Positions 17,161-25,009 of a stretch of DNA of 32,034 nt are shown piece after piece. Position 1 is the stretch's first letter. Each line of letters opens with the position of its first letter. Location of the stretch: assembly GCA_015487255.1 (NCBI GenBank), contig WFQA01000123.1, positions 1-32,034 of the forward strand, given 5' to 3'. The DNA is from Paracoccaceae bacterium (GTDB lineage: Bacteria; Pseudomonadota; Alphaproteobacteria; Rhodobacterales; Rhodobacteraceae). The notes below the pieces were generated by a model. The model made no database searches, was not told the DNA's origin, and saw only the letters and a list, made by a program, of their open reading frames with translations. Position numbers and translations under genes: made by a program.

Positions 17161-17739
17161 GTGGTGCGCTGGCTGGAGGCGGCAATGCGGGCGCTGGCGT
17201 GGTTTTCGGCCTTGCTGGGCGGGCTGGCGCTGGTGGTGCTGATGCTGATGACCACGGTGAGCGTGGCTGGCATGGCCGCCAGCAAATTTGGCAAAATGCT
17301 GGAAAAATCCTATAATATGGTGGTGGAGCCGCTGCTGGCGCTGAGGCCAATTCCGGGGGAGACCGAGATGGTCGAAGCGGGCATGGCCTTTATCATTTTT
17401 GCCTTTCTGCCACTGGTGACCCTGCATAAAGGCCATGCGGAAGTGGCGCTGCTGACCAATTTTATGGGCAAATTGGCAAACCGGGTGATTGACCTGCTGG
17501 CGGATGTGCTGATGCTGTTGGTGGCCGCTTTTCTGGGCTGGCGGCATTTTTTGGGCACGGTGGACAAATTCAACAATGGCGAGCAAAGCTGGATATTGCA
17601 GTTTCCGGTCTGGTGGGGCTACGGGGCGGCGCTGTTTGGCGCGGTGGTTTTTGTGATTGTCGCCAGCTATTGTGTGTTACGCTCGCTTGATGCGCTGGTC
17701 TTTGGGCGTGATGTCGAGCGCCCGGGGGCCGTGCATTGA
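17161..17739 (+). CDS. dctQ: TRAP transporter small membrane subunit (DctQ-type)
   Basis: 192 residues with about four hydrophobic segments and the DctQ pattern: a charged region after the first helix, then EMVEAGMAFIIFAFLPLVTLHKGHAEV, the commonly conserved stretch. It starts with GTG right after the monooxygenase stop and overlaps dctM by four bases. Together with the large subunit it forms a sodium-coupled tripartite uptake system for carboxylates or similar solutes. The loop between the first two helices is somewhat long. The assignment rests on topology, the HKGHAEV motif and dctM next door. Confidence 0.88.
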   Translation: MVRWLEAAMRALAWFSALLGGLALVVLMLMTTVSVAGMAASKFGKMLEKSYNMVVEPLLALRPIPGETEMVEAGMAFIIFAFLPLVTLHKGHAEVALLTNFMGKLANRVIDLLADVLMLLVAAFLGWRHFLGTVDKFNNGEQSWILQFPVWWGYGAALFGAVVFVIVASYCVLRSLDALVFGRDVERPGAVH

Positions 17740-19058
17740 GCAATTTTGATATCGGACTGTTTTCTTTTGCCGTGGTGCTGGGGCTGATATTTATCCGCAT
17801 GCCGATCGGGCTGGCCATGCTGGTGGTTGGCATTGGCGGCAATGCGCTGGTAATCGGCAATTTCAACATGATCGCCGGGCAGCTGAAAAACCTCACCTAC
17901 GGGCAGTTTTCCTCCTATTCGCTTTCCATCGTGCCGCTGTTTTTGCTGATGGGGCAGTTTGCCACGCTGGGGGGAATGTCGAGCGCGCTGTTCAAGGCGG
18001 CGGCGGCGTTTCTGGGGCATAAAAAGGGCGGGGTGGCGATAGCCTCGGTCGGGGCTTGTGCCGGGTTTGGGGCGATTTGCGGTTCAAGCCTGGCCACGGC
18101 GGCGACCATGGGGCAGGTGGCGCTACCCGAGCTTAGGCGGCATGGTTATTCGGGCGCGCTTTCCACCGGCACCCTGGCGGCGGGCGGCACGCTGGGGATT
18201 CTGATTCCGCCTTCGGTGATCCTGGTGATTTATGCGATATTGGCCGAGCAGAATGTGGCCAAGCTGTTTGTGGCGGCGGTTATTCCGGGGCTGCTGGCGA
18301 TGCTGGGCTATATGCTGGCAATCGCGATATATGTGCGGCTCTTTCCCGGCGCGGGCGGGGTGCGGCAGCGGGTGCCTTACCGCGAGCGCTTTGTGGCGCT
18401 GCGCGCGGTATGGCCGGTTTTGCTGGTGTTTATCGTGGTGATAGGCGGTATCTATCAGGGGGTTTTCACCCCCACCCAGGGCGCGGCGGTGGGGGCTTTT
18501 GGCACCGGGCTGATCGCCTTGCTCAATGGCGGGCTGAACTGGCGCTCGCTGATGGGGGCCTTCAGGGGCACGGCGATGACCACCGGCATGATCTTTTTCA
18601 TTGTGCTTGGCGCGGCGGTTTATAACGGGTTTCTGGCGCTGACCGGCGTGCCGCAAGAGGTGGCGCGCTTTGTGGTTGAGCAGGGTTATAACCCGTGGAT
18701 GGTGCTGATGATTGTGCTGATCGCCTATCTGCTTTTTGGCTGCGTCATGGACAGCCTGTCAATGATCCTGCTGACCGTGCCGATCTTTTTTCCGATGATG
18801 ATGGGGCTGGATTTTGGCATGAGTGCCGAGGAATTCGGCTTGTGGTTCGGCATTCTGGTGCTGATCGTAGTCGAGGTCGGGCTGATCACCCCGCCGGTGG
18901 GGATGAACCTGTTTGTGATCAACACGCTTGCGCGCGATATTCCGATATCAGAAACCTTCAAGGGAGTGCTGCCTTTTGTGATCACCGATATTTTGCGGGT
19001 TGTGGTGCTGGTGCTGTTCCCCTCGCTTACACTTTATGCGGTGCGTGTGCTGTTTTGA
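17736..19058 (+). CDS. dctM: TRAP transporter large permease (DctM-type)
   Basis: 440 residues with about twelve membrane segments. DctM landmarks are present: GFGAICGSSLATAATMG, the LAAGGTLGILIPPSVILVIY segment, and GLITPPVGMNLFVIN near the C terminus, corresponding to the sodium and substrate pore repeats. The start is TTG at 17736, in a TTGA overlap with the dctQ stop. No gene for the periplasmic binding protein (DctP) is seen on either side, so the ligand-specific component must be encoded elsewhere or be shared. Confidence 0.95.
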   Translation: MSNFDIGLFSFAVVLGLIFIRMPIGLAMLVVGIGGNALVIGNFNMIAGQLKNLTYGQFSSYSLSIVPLFLLMGQFATLGGMSSALFKAAAAFLGHKKGGVAIASVGACAGFGAICGSSLATAATMGQVALPELRRHGYSGALSTGTLAAGGTLGILIPPSVILVIYAILAEQNVAKLFVAAVIPGLLAMLGYMLAIAIYVRLFPGAGGVRQRVPYRERFVALRAVWPVLLVFIVVIGGIYQGVFTPTQGAAVGAFGTGLIALLNGGLNWRSLMGAFRGTAMTTGMIFFIVLGAAVYNGFLALTGVPQEVARFVVEQGYNPWMVLMIVLIAYLLFGCVMDSLSMILLTVPIFFPMMMGLDFGMSAEEFGLWFGILVLIVVEVGLITPPVGMNLFVINTLARDIPISETFKGVLPFVITDILRVVVLVLFPSLTLYAVRVLF

Positions 19059-19364
19059 ACCGGCACTTTATGCGGGTGATTTTCCGGTTGAGCGCTTGAG
19101 GGCTGAAAAGGATTTCCGCAACACGGATATTTCCACCCGGCTTTGCAACCTGTGCTTCCTGGCCATAGCCTGTTGGTAAAGCTCAAGGTTCACCCCGTGG
19201 TTGAAGCGACAAATGTCTGCCATGTGACATTTTTCGCGATTTTGTTAACGATACCTGGTAAATTTACTTTGAATTAATGCTTGTTTGTTCTATTGTGAAC
19301 CCAGAGTTGTTTTCTTGTTTTGCTCATCAGTATGATCGTTGTAACCAGTAGTGGAGGTGTAAGT
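19059..19364. other. Gene-free stretch with possible hairpin and promoter
   Basis: No gene seen. A 7-base inverted repeat AAATGTC/GACATTT (19211-19217/19226-19232) followed by T's may end the TRAP transcript, though the stem is AT-rich. A weak sigma-70-like promoter for the next pair of genes is TTGAAT (19269-19274), 16 bases, TATTGT (19291-19296). Base composition turns noticeably AT-richer from about 19200. Confidence 0.35.
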
Positions 19365-19613
19365 ATGGATTACACGGCAATTCAGTCCGAAATTCTCGCG
19401 GCGTTGAATGGCCCGGGCGAGATTTTTCTGATCGCGGCGATCGGGGTATGCACGGTCTTTGCGGCGCAGGTTATCCGGTTGTATCTGGCGCGTTTTCGTG
19501 CTGACCGGCGGTTCAATTCCTACAGGCATAAAGTAGTGGCACCCTTTGTGGCAGATCAAAATCTGCGGCAGGGTGCGGCGATGGCCCCCTATTTTGCCCG
19601 CCGCAAACCATGA
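19365..19613 (+). CDS. Small single-pass membrane protein of unknown function
   Basis: 82 residues; GGAGGT eight bases before ATG 19365 is one of the strongest ribosome sites in the window. A single hydrophobic segment at 19-40 (EIFLIAAIGVCTVFAAQVIRL, 19-39) is followed by a basic stretch and the motif FNSYRHKVVAP at 50-60. The next gene has a similar motif, FKSYQYGVVAP, at 49-59 after an equivalent helix, so the two look like duplicates, this one lacking the large C-terminal domain. I do not recognise a named family. Membrane-bound with a probably cytoplasmic tail; function unknown. Confidence 0.75.
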   Translation: MDYTAIQSEILAALNGPGEIFLIAAIGVCTVFAAQVIRLYLARFRADRRFNSYRHKVVAPFVADQNLRQGAAMAPYFARRKP

Positions 19614-19650
19614 TCTTTGGCTTGTGTAAACAGTATTTGGGAGTGTGGTG

Positions 19651-20397
19651 ATGCAAGACCCCGTTGCCAGCGACATATTGAGAATATTCGAGGGATTTCC
19701 ACAGATATTCTTCTATGGTTTTTCTGCGCTGTTTCTGGTTTTGGCCGGCTTCTTTTTGGTGAAGGGTATTTTGCGCACGCGCAGAAATTCGGCATTCAAG
19801 AGCTACCAATATGGAGTTGTGGCACCGGTGCAATACGGGGATCGTGGCGCGGAATCAGCTCCGGAAGATACCTTTGCCACCCGCCTTGAAGATATGGTTG
19901 AGGCCGAAGAAACCTATGATCTGGCACAATTGATGCCACAGGCGCGCCAGCTCGGTGCGATTGCCAATACCACCTTTCGCACCGCCCCGGTGCTTGACCC
20001 GGCCAGCGCCGGAGTGCTTTCCTTGATTGAGCAGGTGGTGCAGGAGCTGGATGGCGGGTTTCGGGTTTCGGTGCATGCCAGCCTTGAGTCGATGGTGGAT
20101 CTGTCCGGTGCGGGTGCGGACAGTGTGACCACCAAGCTGGCAATGGCCGGGGTTGATCTGAAATTTGCGGTGATGGACCGGTTTGGTAGATTGGCGGTAG
20201 CGGTTGATTTTCAGGGGGATGCGAAGCGGAGCAGGCAGGATTATATCAACCGGTCGGTGGTGATTGAGGTGTTGCGCAAGGCCGGGGTCTGGTATCTGGA
20301 GATCCCGCAAAATTATTCAGATAAGGATGCAAGAGCGCAGCTGAAATCCGTGCTGGCTGGCAAGGATGAGGCAGAAGGCGGCGCAGAGGTCGCCTAG
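19651..20397 (+). CDS. Membrane-anchored protein with DUF2726-like domain
   Basis: 248 residues from ATG 19651, with GGGAG upstream; GTG 19645 is a less likely start. One membrane helix at 19-40, the juxtamembrane motif FKSYQYGVVAP (49-59), an acidic linker (about 66-90), and a soluble domain at about 110-225. The domain's end, KFAVMDRFGRLAVAVDFQGD then RSVVIEVLRKAGVWYLEIP, has the pattern of DUF2726 (a nuclease-like fold of unknown role); the conserved core acidic residue would be D186. It probably forms an operon with the 82-residue gene before it. The domain call comes from pattern memory and is moderately sure. Confidence 0.65.
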   Translation: MQDPVASDILRIFEGFPQIFFYGFSALFLVLAGFFLVKGILRTRRNSAFKSYQYGVVAPVQYGDRGAESAPEDTFATRLEDMVEAEETYDLAQLMPQARQLGAIANTTFRTAPVLDPASAGVLSLIEQVVQELDGGFRVSVHASLESMVDLSGAGADSVTTKLAMAGVDLKFAVMDRFGRLAVAVDFQGDAKRSRQDYINRSVVIEVLRKAGVWYLEIPQNYSDKDARAQLKSVLAGKDEAEGGAEVA

Positions 20398-20474
20398 GCC
20401 GGGATTGACCCCTTGCCTCATACGCGCCGATCAAGCTGGTTTGAACAAAGGAAGCACGCTCTCTTTTGATGTGG

Positions 20475-20586
20475 GAGGCAGTAAAAACCCTGACATAGCC
20501 CCAAGCGGCACCGGTGGCATTTTTGAAGCAAGCTTAAAAAATGGGAATCGCGACGCCATGGCCTCGGCTTCGCCTCGGCAAGGGGG
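20475..20586 (-). repeat. Structured intergenic repeat, family B, copy 2
   Basis: Matches 10125-10235 in CAAGCGG, CCGGTGGCATTTTTGAAG, GCCATGGCC and CTTCGCCTCGGCAAGGGGG. The 11-bp stem is kept with one mismatch (20518-20528/20533-20543, loop CAAG); the second hairpin has lost its symmetry (CCTCGG instead of CCGAGG), so this copy looks older. The left end CAGTAAAAACCCTGACAT matches, inverted, the end of family A copy 1 (TGTCAGGGTATTTTACTG, 6891-6908). It is the only copy not between convergent genes. Confidence 0.7.
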
Positions 20587-20628
20587 CGTGTGCGCGCCTC
20601 GGGAGTATTAGGGCAGAAAAGCCAGATA

Positions 20629-20766
20629 TTAAGTGAAGAGCGCGTAAGCCCTGCCCCAACCCCACCCTGCTTGGGCCGTAATTTTATTAAACGCTGCCGC
20701 GCCCAGATAGGCAAAGGCGGAACAGGCGATGAAAAAGTAGTCTGTTTGGGTATAGTCCTTTCCAAT
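20629..20766 (-). pseudogene. Possible C-terminal remnant of a membrane protein
   Basis: On the minus strand an open frame without a start codon reads QIGKDYTQTDYFFIAC, then a hydrophobic stretch (SAFAYLGAAAF), and ends GWGRAYALFT with TAA at 20631-20629. Codon choice looks genuine for this genome, but an in-frame TGA lies upstream near the SRP RNA promoter. It could be the tail of a truncated membrane-protein gene, or chance. I do not recognise the family. Confidence 0.25.
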
Positions 20767-20790
20767 TTGGCGCGGCCAAGTCAGCGCATC

Positions 20791-20819
20791 TTGACCCCCC
20801 GATCAAAGCCCCGTATATA
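20791..20819 (+). promoter_or_regulatory. Sigma-70 promoter of the SRP RNA gene
   Basis: TTGACC (20791-20796), a 17-base spacer and TATATA (20814-20819) place the start point near 20825, where the RNA is expected to begin. It is one of the best consensus promoters in the window, fitting a constitutively expressed RNA. Confidence 0.8.
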
Positions 20820-20821
20820 AG

Positions 20822-20922
20822 CCTTGAGAGGATGGCGCGGGCGAACGCCTCGCCAACTTGGTCAGGTCCGGAAGGAAGCAGCCATAACGAGTCCCGTTTG
20901 GGTCGATGTCCAGCCTCTCACC
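20822..20922 (+). ncRNA. ffs: Signal recognition particle RNA (4.5S, small SRP RNA)
   Basis: The apical domain is unmistakable: GGTCAGGTCCGGAAGGAAGC (20860-20879), the Ffh-binding symmetric and asymmetric loops with the GGAA tetraloop, followed by AGCCATAACGAG. The 5' GAGAGG near 20826 pairs with CCTCTC near 20914-20919, closing a rod of about 100 bases. It binds Ffh and guides membrane-protein translation to FtsY. The exact ends are estimates from pairing and the promoter; CCTTTTAA just after the stem may help termination. Confidence 0.93.
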
Positions 20923-21051
20923 TTTTAACGCCGGCCAAGGAGGGGAATTGTGATTGTTTTTCAAACCCTCCGGGCGGGTGTTTAGCATCCCCTCCAGCCA
21001 CAAAAAACACGGCCCTGAAAGGGCTGCTTTGCGTTATCTCAAGGCAGGCCG

Positions 21052-22086
21052 ATGAGCAGCCCAAGCTTGTTTGAACTGGGCTGGAATGCGCATTTTGCCG
21101 CCCAACTTACGGAGGGCCTGATCCCGCTTCGGGTCACCGACATCCATAAATCCTATATCGGCACTATGGGAGAGGGCGGAGCTGAGCGCCTGAACATGAC
21201 CCTCGATCTGGTTGACCACGGTGTTACCGTTGGTGACTGGCTGCTGAAAGACCCAGAAACAGGCCAGCCGGTGCAGGTTCTGGAGCGCCAAAGCCTGCTC
21301 AAGCGCCGCAATGCCCGCACCAATCTGGATGACCAGCTCATCGCCGCCAATGTGGATACGCTGTTTGTGGTTTCTTCCTGCAACAAGGATTTTAACGTCG
21401 CCCGGCTGGAGCGCTATTTTGCGCTGGCCCATCAGGGCGGGGCCGAGCCGGTGCTGATTCTGACCAAGGCTGACCTGGCCGATGATCCTGATAAATATCT
21501 GGCCGAGGCGATGCAGAGCCTGCCCGGTGTGGCGGTGCTGGCGCTGGATGCGAAAGCGGCTGATACCCCGGCCAAGCTCGCCCGCTATTGCGGCACCGGC
21601 CAAACCGTGGCCCTGCTTGGCACCTCGGGTGTGGGCAAAACCACATTGGTCAATGCGCTCACCGGGTTGAGCCAGCTTACCGCCGATATCCGCAGCTCCG
21701 ACGCCCGTGGCCGCCACACCACCACCGCCCGCTCCATGCACCAGATGCAGGCGGGCGGCTGGCTGATAGATACGCCGGGCATGCGCGCCCTGCGATTGGC
21801 CGATGCCCGCGAGGGGGTAGAGATGGTGTTTGCCGATATCGAGGAACTGGCGCTGGGTTGCCGCTTTAATGATTGTGCCCACGCCGCTGAGCCGGGCTGC
21901 GCGGTGCAGGATGCGATTGCGGCCGGCAAGCTGGATGCGCCCCGCCTGCAACGCTGGCAAAAGCTGATGGGGGAGGAGCAGGCCCATGGCGAGCCCCCCC
22001 ACGAGACCCGCGAGCGCCACAAGAAGCGTGAGCAAACCTATTCCGCCGGCAGGTCTCGCGGCGCGGCCAAGCGCGATGGGCGCTGA
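21052..22086 (+). CDS. rsgA: Ribosome small subunit-dependent GTPase A
   Basis: A 344-residue GTPase that assists late 30S maturation. It has the circularly permuted G-domain order: G4-like LTKAD (137-141) comes before G1 GTSGVGKT (190-197) and G3 DTPG (240-243). The N-terminal half is the OB-fold (RVTDIHKSYIGTM); the zinc finger is C270, C275, H277 and C283 in GCRFNDCAHAAEPGC. A basic tail follows (KKREQTYSAGRSRG), common in this family. ATG 21052 is used; the ribosome site (GGCAGG) is moderate. Transcription could come from the SRP RNA side. Confidence 0.95.
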   Translation: MSSPSLFELGWNAHFAAQLTEGLIPLRVTDIHKSYIGTMGEGGAERLNMTLDLVDHGVTVGDWLLKDPETGQPVQVLERQSLLKRRNARTNLDDQLIAANVDTLFVVSSCNKDFNVARLERYFALAHQGGAEPVLILTKADLADDPDKYLAEAMQSLPGVAVLALDAKAADTPAKLARYCGTGQTVALLGTSGVGKTTLVNALTGLSQLTADIRSSDARGRHTTTARSMHQMQAGGWLIDTPGMRALRLADAREGVEMVFADIEELALGCRFNDCAHAAEPGCAVQDAIAAGKLDAPRLQRWQKLMGEEQAHGEPPHETRERHKKREQTYSAGRSRGAAKRDGR

Positions 22087-22096
22087 CGCCCCAACC

Positions 22097-22774
22097 TTAC
22101 CGCACCGATAAAATCTCTCCCAGCGGTTTTTTCAGCGCTGACGCCGCCGGATAACTTGCATCCCTGGCCGGATGCCCGACCACCAGAATCATCACCGGCT
22201 TTTCCGCCTTTGGCCGCCCGAGCAACCGGTTGAGGAACTTCATCGGATTGGGGGTATGGGTGAGGCAGCTCAGCCCGGCGAGGTGTAGCGCCGAGATCAA
22301 AAAACCGGTGGCGATCCCCACTGATTCCGGCACATAATAATGCTTGTAGCGGCTGCCATCCTCCCGCTCCCCGTAGCGCTGGGCAAAGATCACGATCAGC
22401 CACGGGGCCGTGGTCAGATGCGGTTTTTCAACCCCGGTGCCCAGTGGCTCCAAAGCGCTAATCCACTCATCACCGCCGCCGCCAGCATAAAATGCCGCTT
22501 CCTCGATCTCCGCCGCCTCACGGATTTTCGCTTTCATTTCAGCGCTTTGCACCGCCACAAAATGCCAGGGCTGCTGGTTGGCCCCGCTTGGTGCCCGCCC
22601 GGCGGTGGCGATGCAGTTTTCGATCACCGCAAGCGGCACCGGCTGCGTGCTGAACGCCCGCACCGAATGCCGCTTGGCCATTTTTGCCAGCAAATCCGCC
22701 GAGCGGCGCTGCACTTCAACATCATCAACAGGCGCGGGCGGGTTCAGCGCTATCGCCTTATATTCTTGCGGCAT
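22097..22774 (-). CDS. Nitroreductase-fold flavoprotein, iodotyrosine deiodinase-like
   Basis: 225 residues from ATG 22774 (MPQEYKAIAL), chosen because GGGAGG lies just upstream; a longer start is possible. FMN-binding motifs: RHSVRAFS (35-42), APSGANQQPWHF (61-72) and YYVPESVGIATGF (146-158). It follows the iodotyrosine deiodinase branch: EEAAFY around 91-96, the lid, and KPHLTTAPWLIVIF from 117. E92, Y96 and K117 match the spacing of the substrate zwitterion-binding Glu, Tyr and Lys known in that branch. It may reduce halotyrosines or a related aromatic, but the natural substrate is unknown. Convergent with rsgA, 10 bases apart. Confidence 0.8.
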   Translation of the reverse strand: MPQEYKAIALNPPAPVDDVEVQRRSADLLAKMAKRHSVRAFSTQPVPLAVIENCIATAGRAPSGANQQPWHFVAVQSAEMKAKIREAAEIEEAAFYAGGGGDEWISALEPLGTGVEKPHLTTAPWLIVIFAQRYGEREDGSRYKHYYVPESVGIATGFLISALHLAGLSCLTHTPNPMKFLNRLLGRPKAEKPVMILVVGHPARDASYPAASALKKPLGEILSVR

Positions 22775-22854
22775 CTTGGCCTCCCTGAAATTTTCCACCA
22801 CGCTAATCCAATTTCCCCTCGCCGAAAACCCCCCGCCTTGCTATGCTGCCCGTC

Positions 22855-24543
22855 ATGAGTGATACGCAAAAATCCTACCAGGTTCTGGCCCGCAAATATC
22901 GCCCCGACACATTCAAAGACCTCGTCGGGCAGGATGCGATGATCCGCACCCTGAAAAACGCCTTTGAGGCGGACCGCATCGCGCATGCTTTCATCATGAC
23001 CGGCATCCGCGGCACCGGCAAAACCACCACGGCACGCATCATCGCCAAGGGGCTGAACTGCACCCGCGATGAAAAACCCACCATCGAGCCTTGTGGCACC
23101 TGCGAGGCCTGCATCGCCATTGCCGAGGGCCGCCATGTGGATGTGCTGGAGATGGACGCGGCCAGCCGCACCGGGGTTGGCGATATCCGCGAGATCATTG
23201 ATTCGGTGCGCTACCGTGCCGCCTCGGCCCGCTACAAGGTCTATATCATCGACGAGGTGCATATGCTCTCCACCAGCGCCTTCAACGCGCTGCTCAAAAC
23301 CCTGGAAGAGCCGCCAGAGCATGTCAAATTCATCTTCGCCACCACCGAGATCCGCAAAGTGCCGGTCACCGTGCTCTCCCGCTGCCAGCGCTTTGATCTG
23401 CGCCGGATCGAGCCGGAGGTGATGGGCAAATTCCTGCGCGGCATTGCCGGGCAGGAGGGGGCCAAGATCGCTGAGGATGCCCTCGCCCTGATCATCCGCG
23501 CTTCTGAAGGCTCGGCCCGCGATGCGCTTTCACTGCTTGACCAGGCCATCGCCCATAGCGCCGGTGAAACCACAGCTGATCAGGTGCGCGCCATGCTTGG
23601 CCTGGCCGATCGTGGCCGGGTGCTGGACCTGTTTGACCATATCATGCGCGGCGAGGCGGCGGCGGCCCTTGGCGAGCTTTCCGCGCAATATGCCCAGGGG
23701 GCGGACCCGATGATGGTGCTGCGAGATCTCGCCGAAGTCACCCACTGGATCAGCGTGGTCAAAATCTCCCCCGAGGCGGTGGACGACCCCACGATCAGCC
23801 CCGATGAGCGCAACCGGGGCCGGCTGATGGCCGAGCTGCCCATGCGCGCCCTGACCCGCATGTGGCAGATGCTGCTGAAATCGCTGGAAGAGGTCTCGCA
23901 GGCCCCCAACGCCATGATGGCGGCAGAAATGGCGATCATCCGCCTGACCCATATCGCTGACCTGCCTTCACCCGAAGATCTGGTAAAGCGGCTGAAGGAT
24001 GCCCCCCCCCCCGCAAGCGCTGCCCCTTCAGCGCGCGGCGAGCGCGGGGCTGCAACCGGCGCAAGCTCAACCGCCGCGCCATCGCTGGCACAATTCGCCA
24101 GCTTCAGGGAGGTGCTGGCCCTGATCCAGCAACGCGGCGATTTCCAGTTGCTTGTCGATGTGGAAAAACATGTCCGGCTGGTTTCCTACACCCCGGGCCG
24201 TTTTGAGTTCGCCCCCGAGGGCGATATGCCCGCCGAGCTGCCCTCCCGCCTTGCCGCCCGCCTGCAAAACTGGACCGGCGCACGCTGGGGGATCAGCGTG
24301 GTCTCGGCTGGTGGCGAAAGCACTATATCCGAGCGTCGCACCCTTCATGAAACCGGCCTGCAGGAAGAAGCCAAGGCCCACCCGCTGGTGGCGGCGGTAT
24401 TTCAGGCATTTTCCGGGGCCGAAATCCTGAATATTGAAGCCGAGCAAAACCTTGACCTCGCCAATGAGGGCATCGTTCCGCTCGATTCAGATGATCTGGA
24501 TGAGGATTGGGAACCGGTGGATCCGTTCGAGGAACAAGCCTGA
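22855..24543 (+). CDS. dnaX: DNA polymerase III subunits gamma and tau
   Basis: The clamp-loader ATPase of the replicative polymerase, 562 residues. Walker A GIRGTGKT (50-57), zinc cysteines C69, C80, C83 and C86, DEVH (133-136) and the LSRCQRFD sensor segment mark the AAA+ core; domain III ends near residue 380. A Pro/Ala/Ser linker (about 383-405) encoded from an 11-C run leads to the tau-specific C-terminal region. I use ATG 22855 (MSDTQKSYQV); ATG 22843 would add MLPV. It begins the standard dnaX-ybaB-recR group. A short gamma form may arise at the C run. Confidence 0.96.
   Translation: MSDTQKSYQVLARKYRPDTFKDLVGQDAMIRTLKNAFEADRIAHAFIMTGIRGTGKTTTARIIAKGLNCTRDEKPTIEPCGTCEACIAIAEGRHVDVLEMDAASRTGVGDIREIIDSVRYRAASARYKVYIIDEVHMLSTSAFNALLKTLEEPPEHVKFIFATTEIRKVPVTVLSRCQRFDLRRIEPEVMGKFLRGIAGQEGAKIAEDALALIIRASEGSARDALSLLDQAIAHSAGETTADQVRAMLGLADRGRVLDLFDHIMRGEAAAALGELSAQYAQGADPMMVLRDLAEVTHWISVVKISPEAVDDPTISPDERNRGRLMAELPMRALTRMWQMLLKSLEEVSQAPNAMMAAEMAIIRLTHIADLPSPEDLVKRLKDAPPPASAAPSARGERGAATGASSTAAPSLAQFASFREVLALIQQRGDFQLLVDVEKHVRLVSYTPGRFEFAPEGDMPAELPSRLAARLQNWTGARWGISVVSAGGESTISERRTLHETGLQEEAKAHPLVAAVFQAFSGAEILNIEAEQNLDLANEGIVPLDSDDLDEDWEPVDPFEEQA
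24002..24012 (+). repeat. Homopolymer of 11 C inside dnaX
   Basis: Encodes the APPP part of the linker at residues 383-386, at the boundary between clamp-loader domain III and the tau tail. Loss of one C leads to a stop near 24120; gain of one leads to a stop near 24205. Either would yield a gamma-like truncated subunit. Confidence 0.9.
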
Positions 24544-24664
24544 GATATGAATGGCAAATGATATCCGGCTGCAGACAGTTGCAAATGAGATGGGGCATTG
24601 GCCTTGCTGAACGCGGCGGTTGCCATATATGTAAGGCACCCCTGAACGAACCAAAGGAAAGCAG

Positions 24665-25009
24665 ATGCTAAAAGGATTGGGCCAGATCGGCGATATGGCC
24701 AAGATGATGAAACAGGCGCAAAAGATGCAGGCCGAAATGGCAGGCGTGCAGGAGCGCATGGCCGATATCGAGGTTACCGGCGAGGCCGGGGCCGGTATGG
24801 TAACTGCGCGGGCCAATGCCAAGGGTGAGCTGAAAGGCTTGTCGATTGACCCTTCACTCTTTAACCCCGATGACCGCGAGGTGGTGGAAGACCTGATCCT
24901 CGCCGCCATCAAGGATGCCCAAGCCAAAGCCGCCGAGGCCGCGCAGGCCGAGATGGCCAAGGTGACCGAGGGCCTCGGCCTGCCCGCCGATATCAAGCTG
25001 CCGTTTTAA
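24665..25009 (+). CDS. ybaB: YbaB/EbfC nucleoid-associated protein
   Basis: A 114-residue DNA-binding dimer of the YbaB/EbfC family. It begins with MLKGLGQIGDMAKMMKQAQK, a long amphipathic helix, has the central VTGEAGAGMVTA strand segment and GELKGLSIDPSLF, and ends in the helical DAQAKAAEAAQAEMAKVTEG. AAAGGA precedes ATG 24665. The stop is directly followed by the recR start. It is usually found between dnaX and recR, as here; its role in recombination or nucleoid structure is not settled for the family. Confidence 0.95.
   Translation: MLKGLGQIGDMAKMMKQAQKMQAEMAGVQERMADIEVTGEAGAGMVTARANAKGELKGLSIDPSLFNPDDREVVEDLILAAIKDAQAKAAEAAQAEMAKVTEGLGLPADIKLPF

Noticed and set aside
20961..20990. CCCTCCGGGCGGG as a terminator for the SRP RNA
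   Set aside because: The stem is only about four to five pairs with no T run; too weak to list as a terminator.
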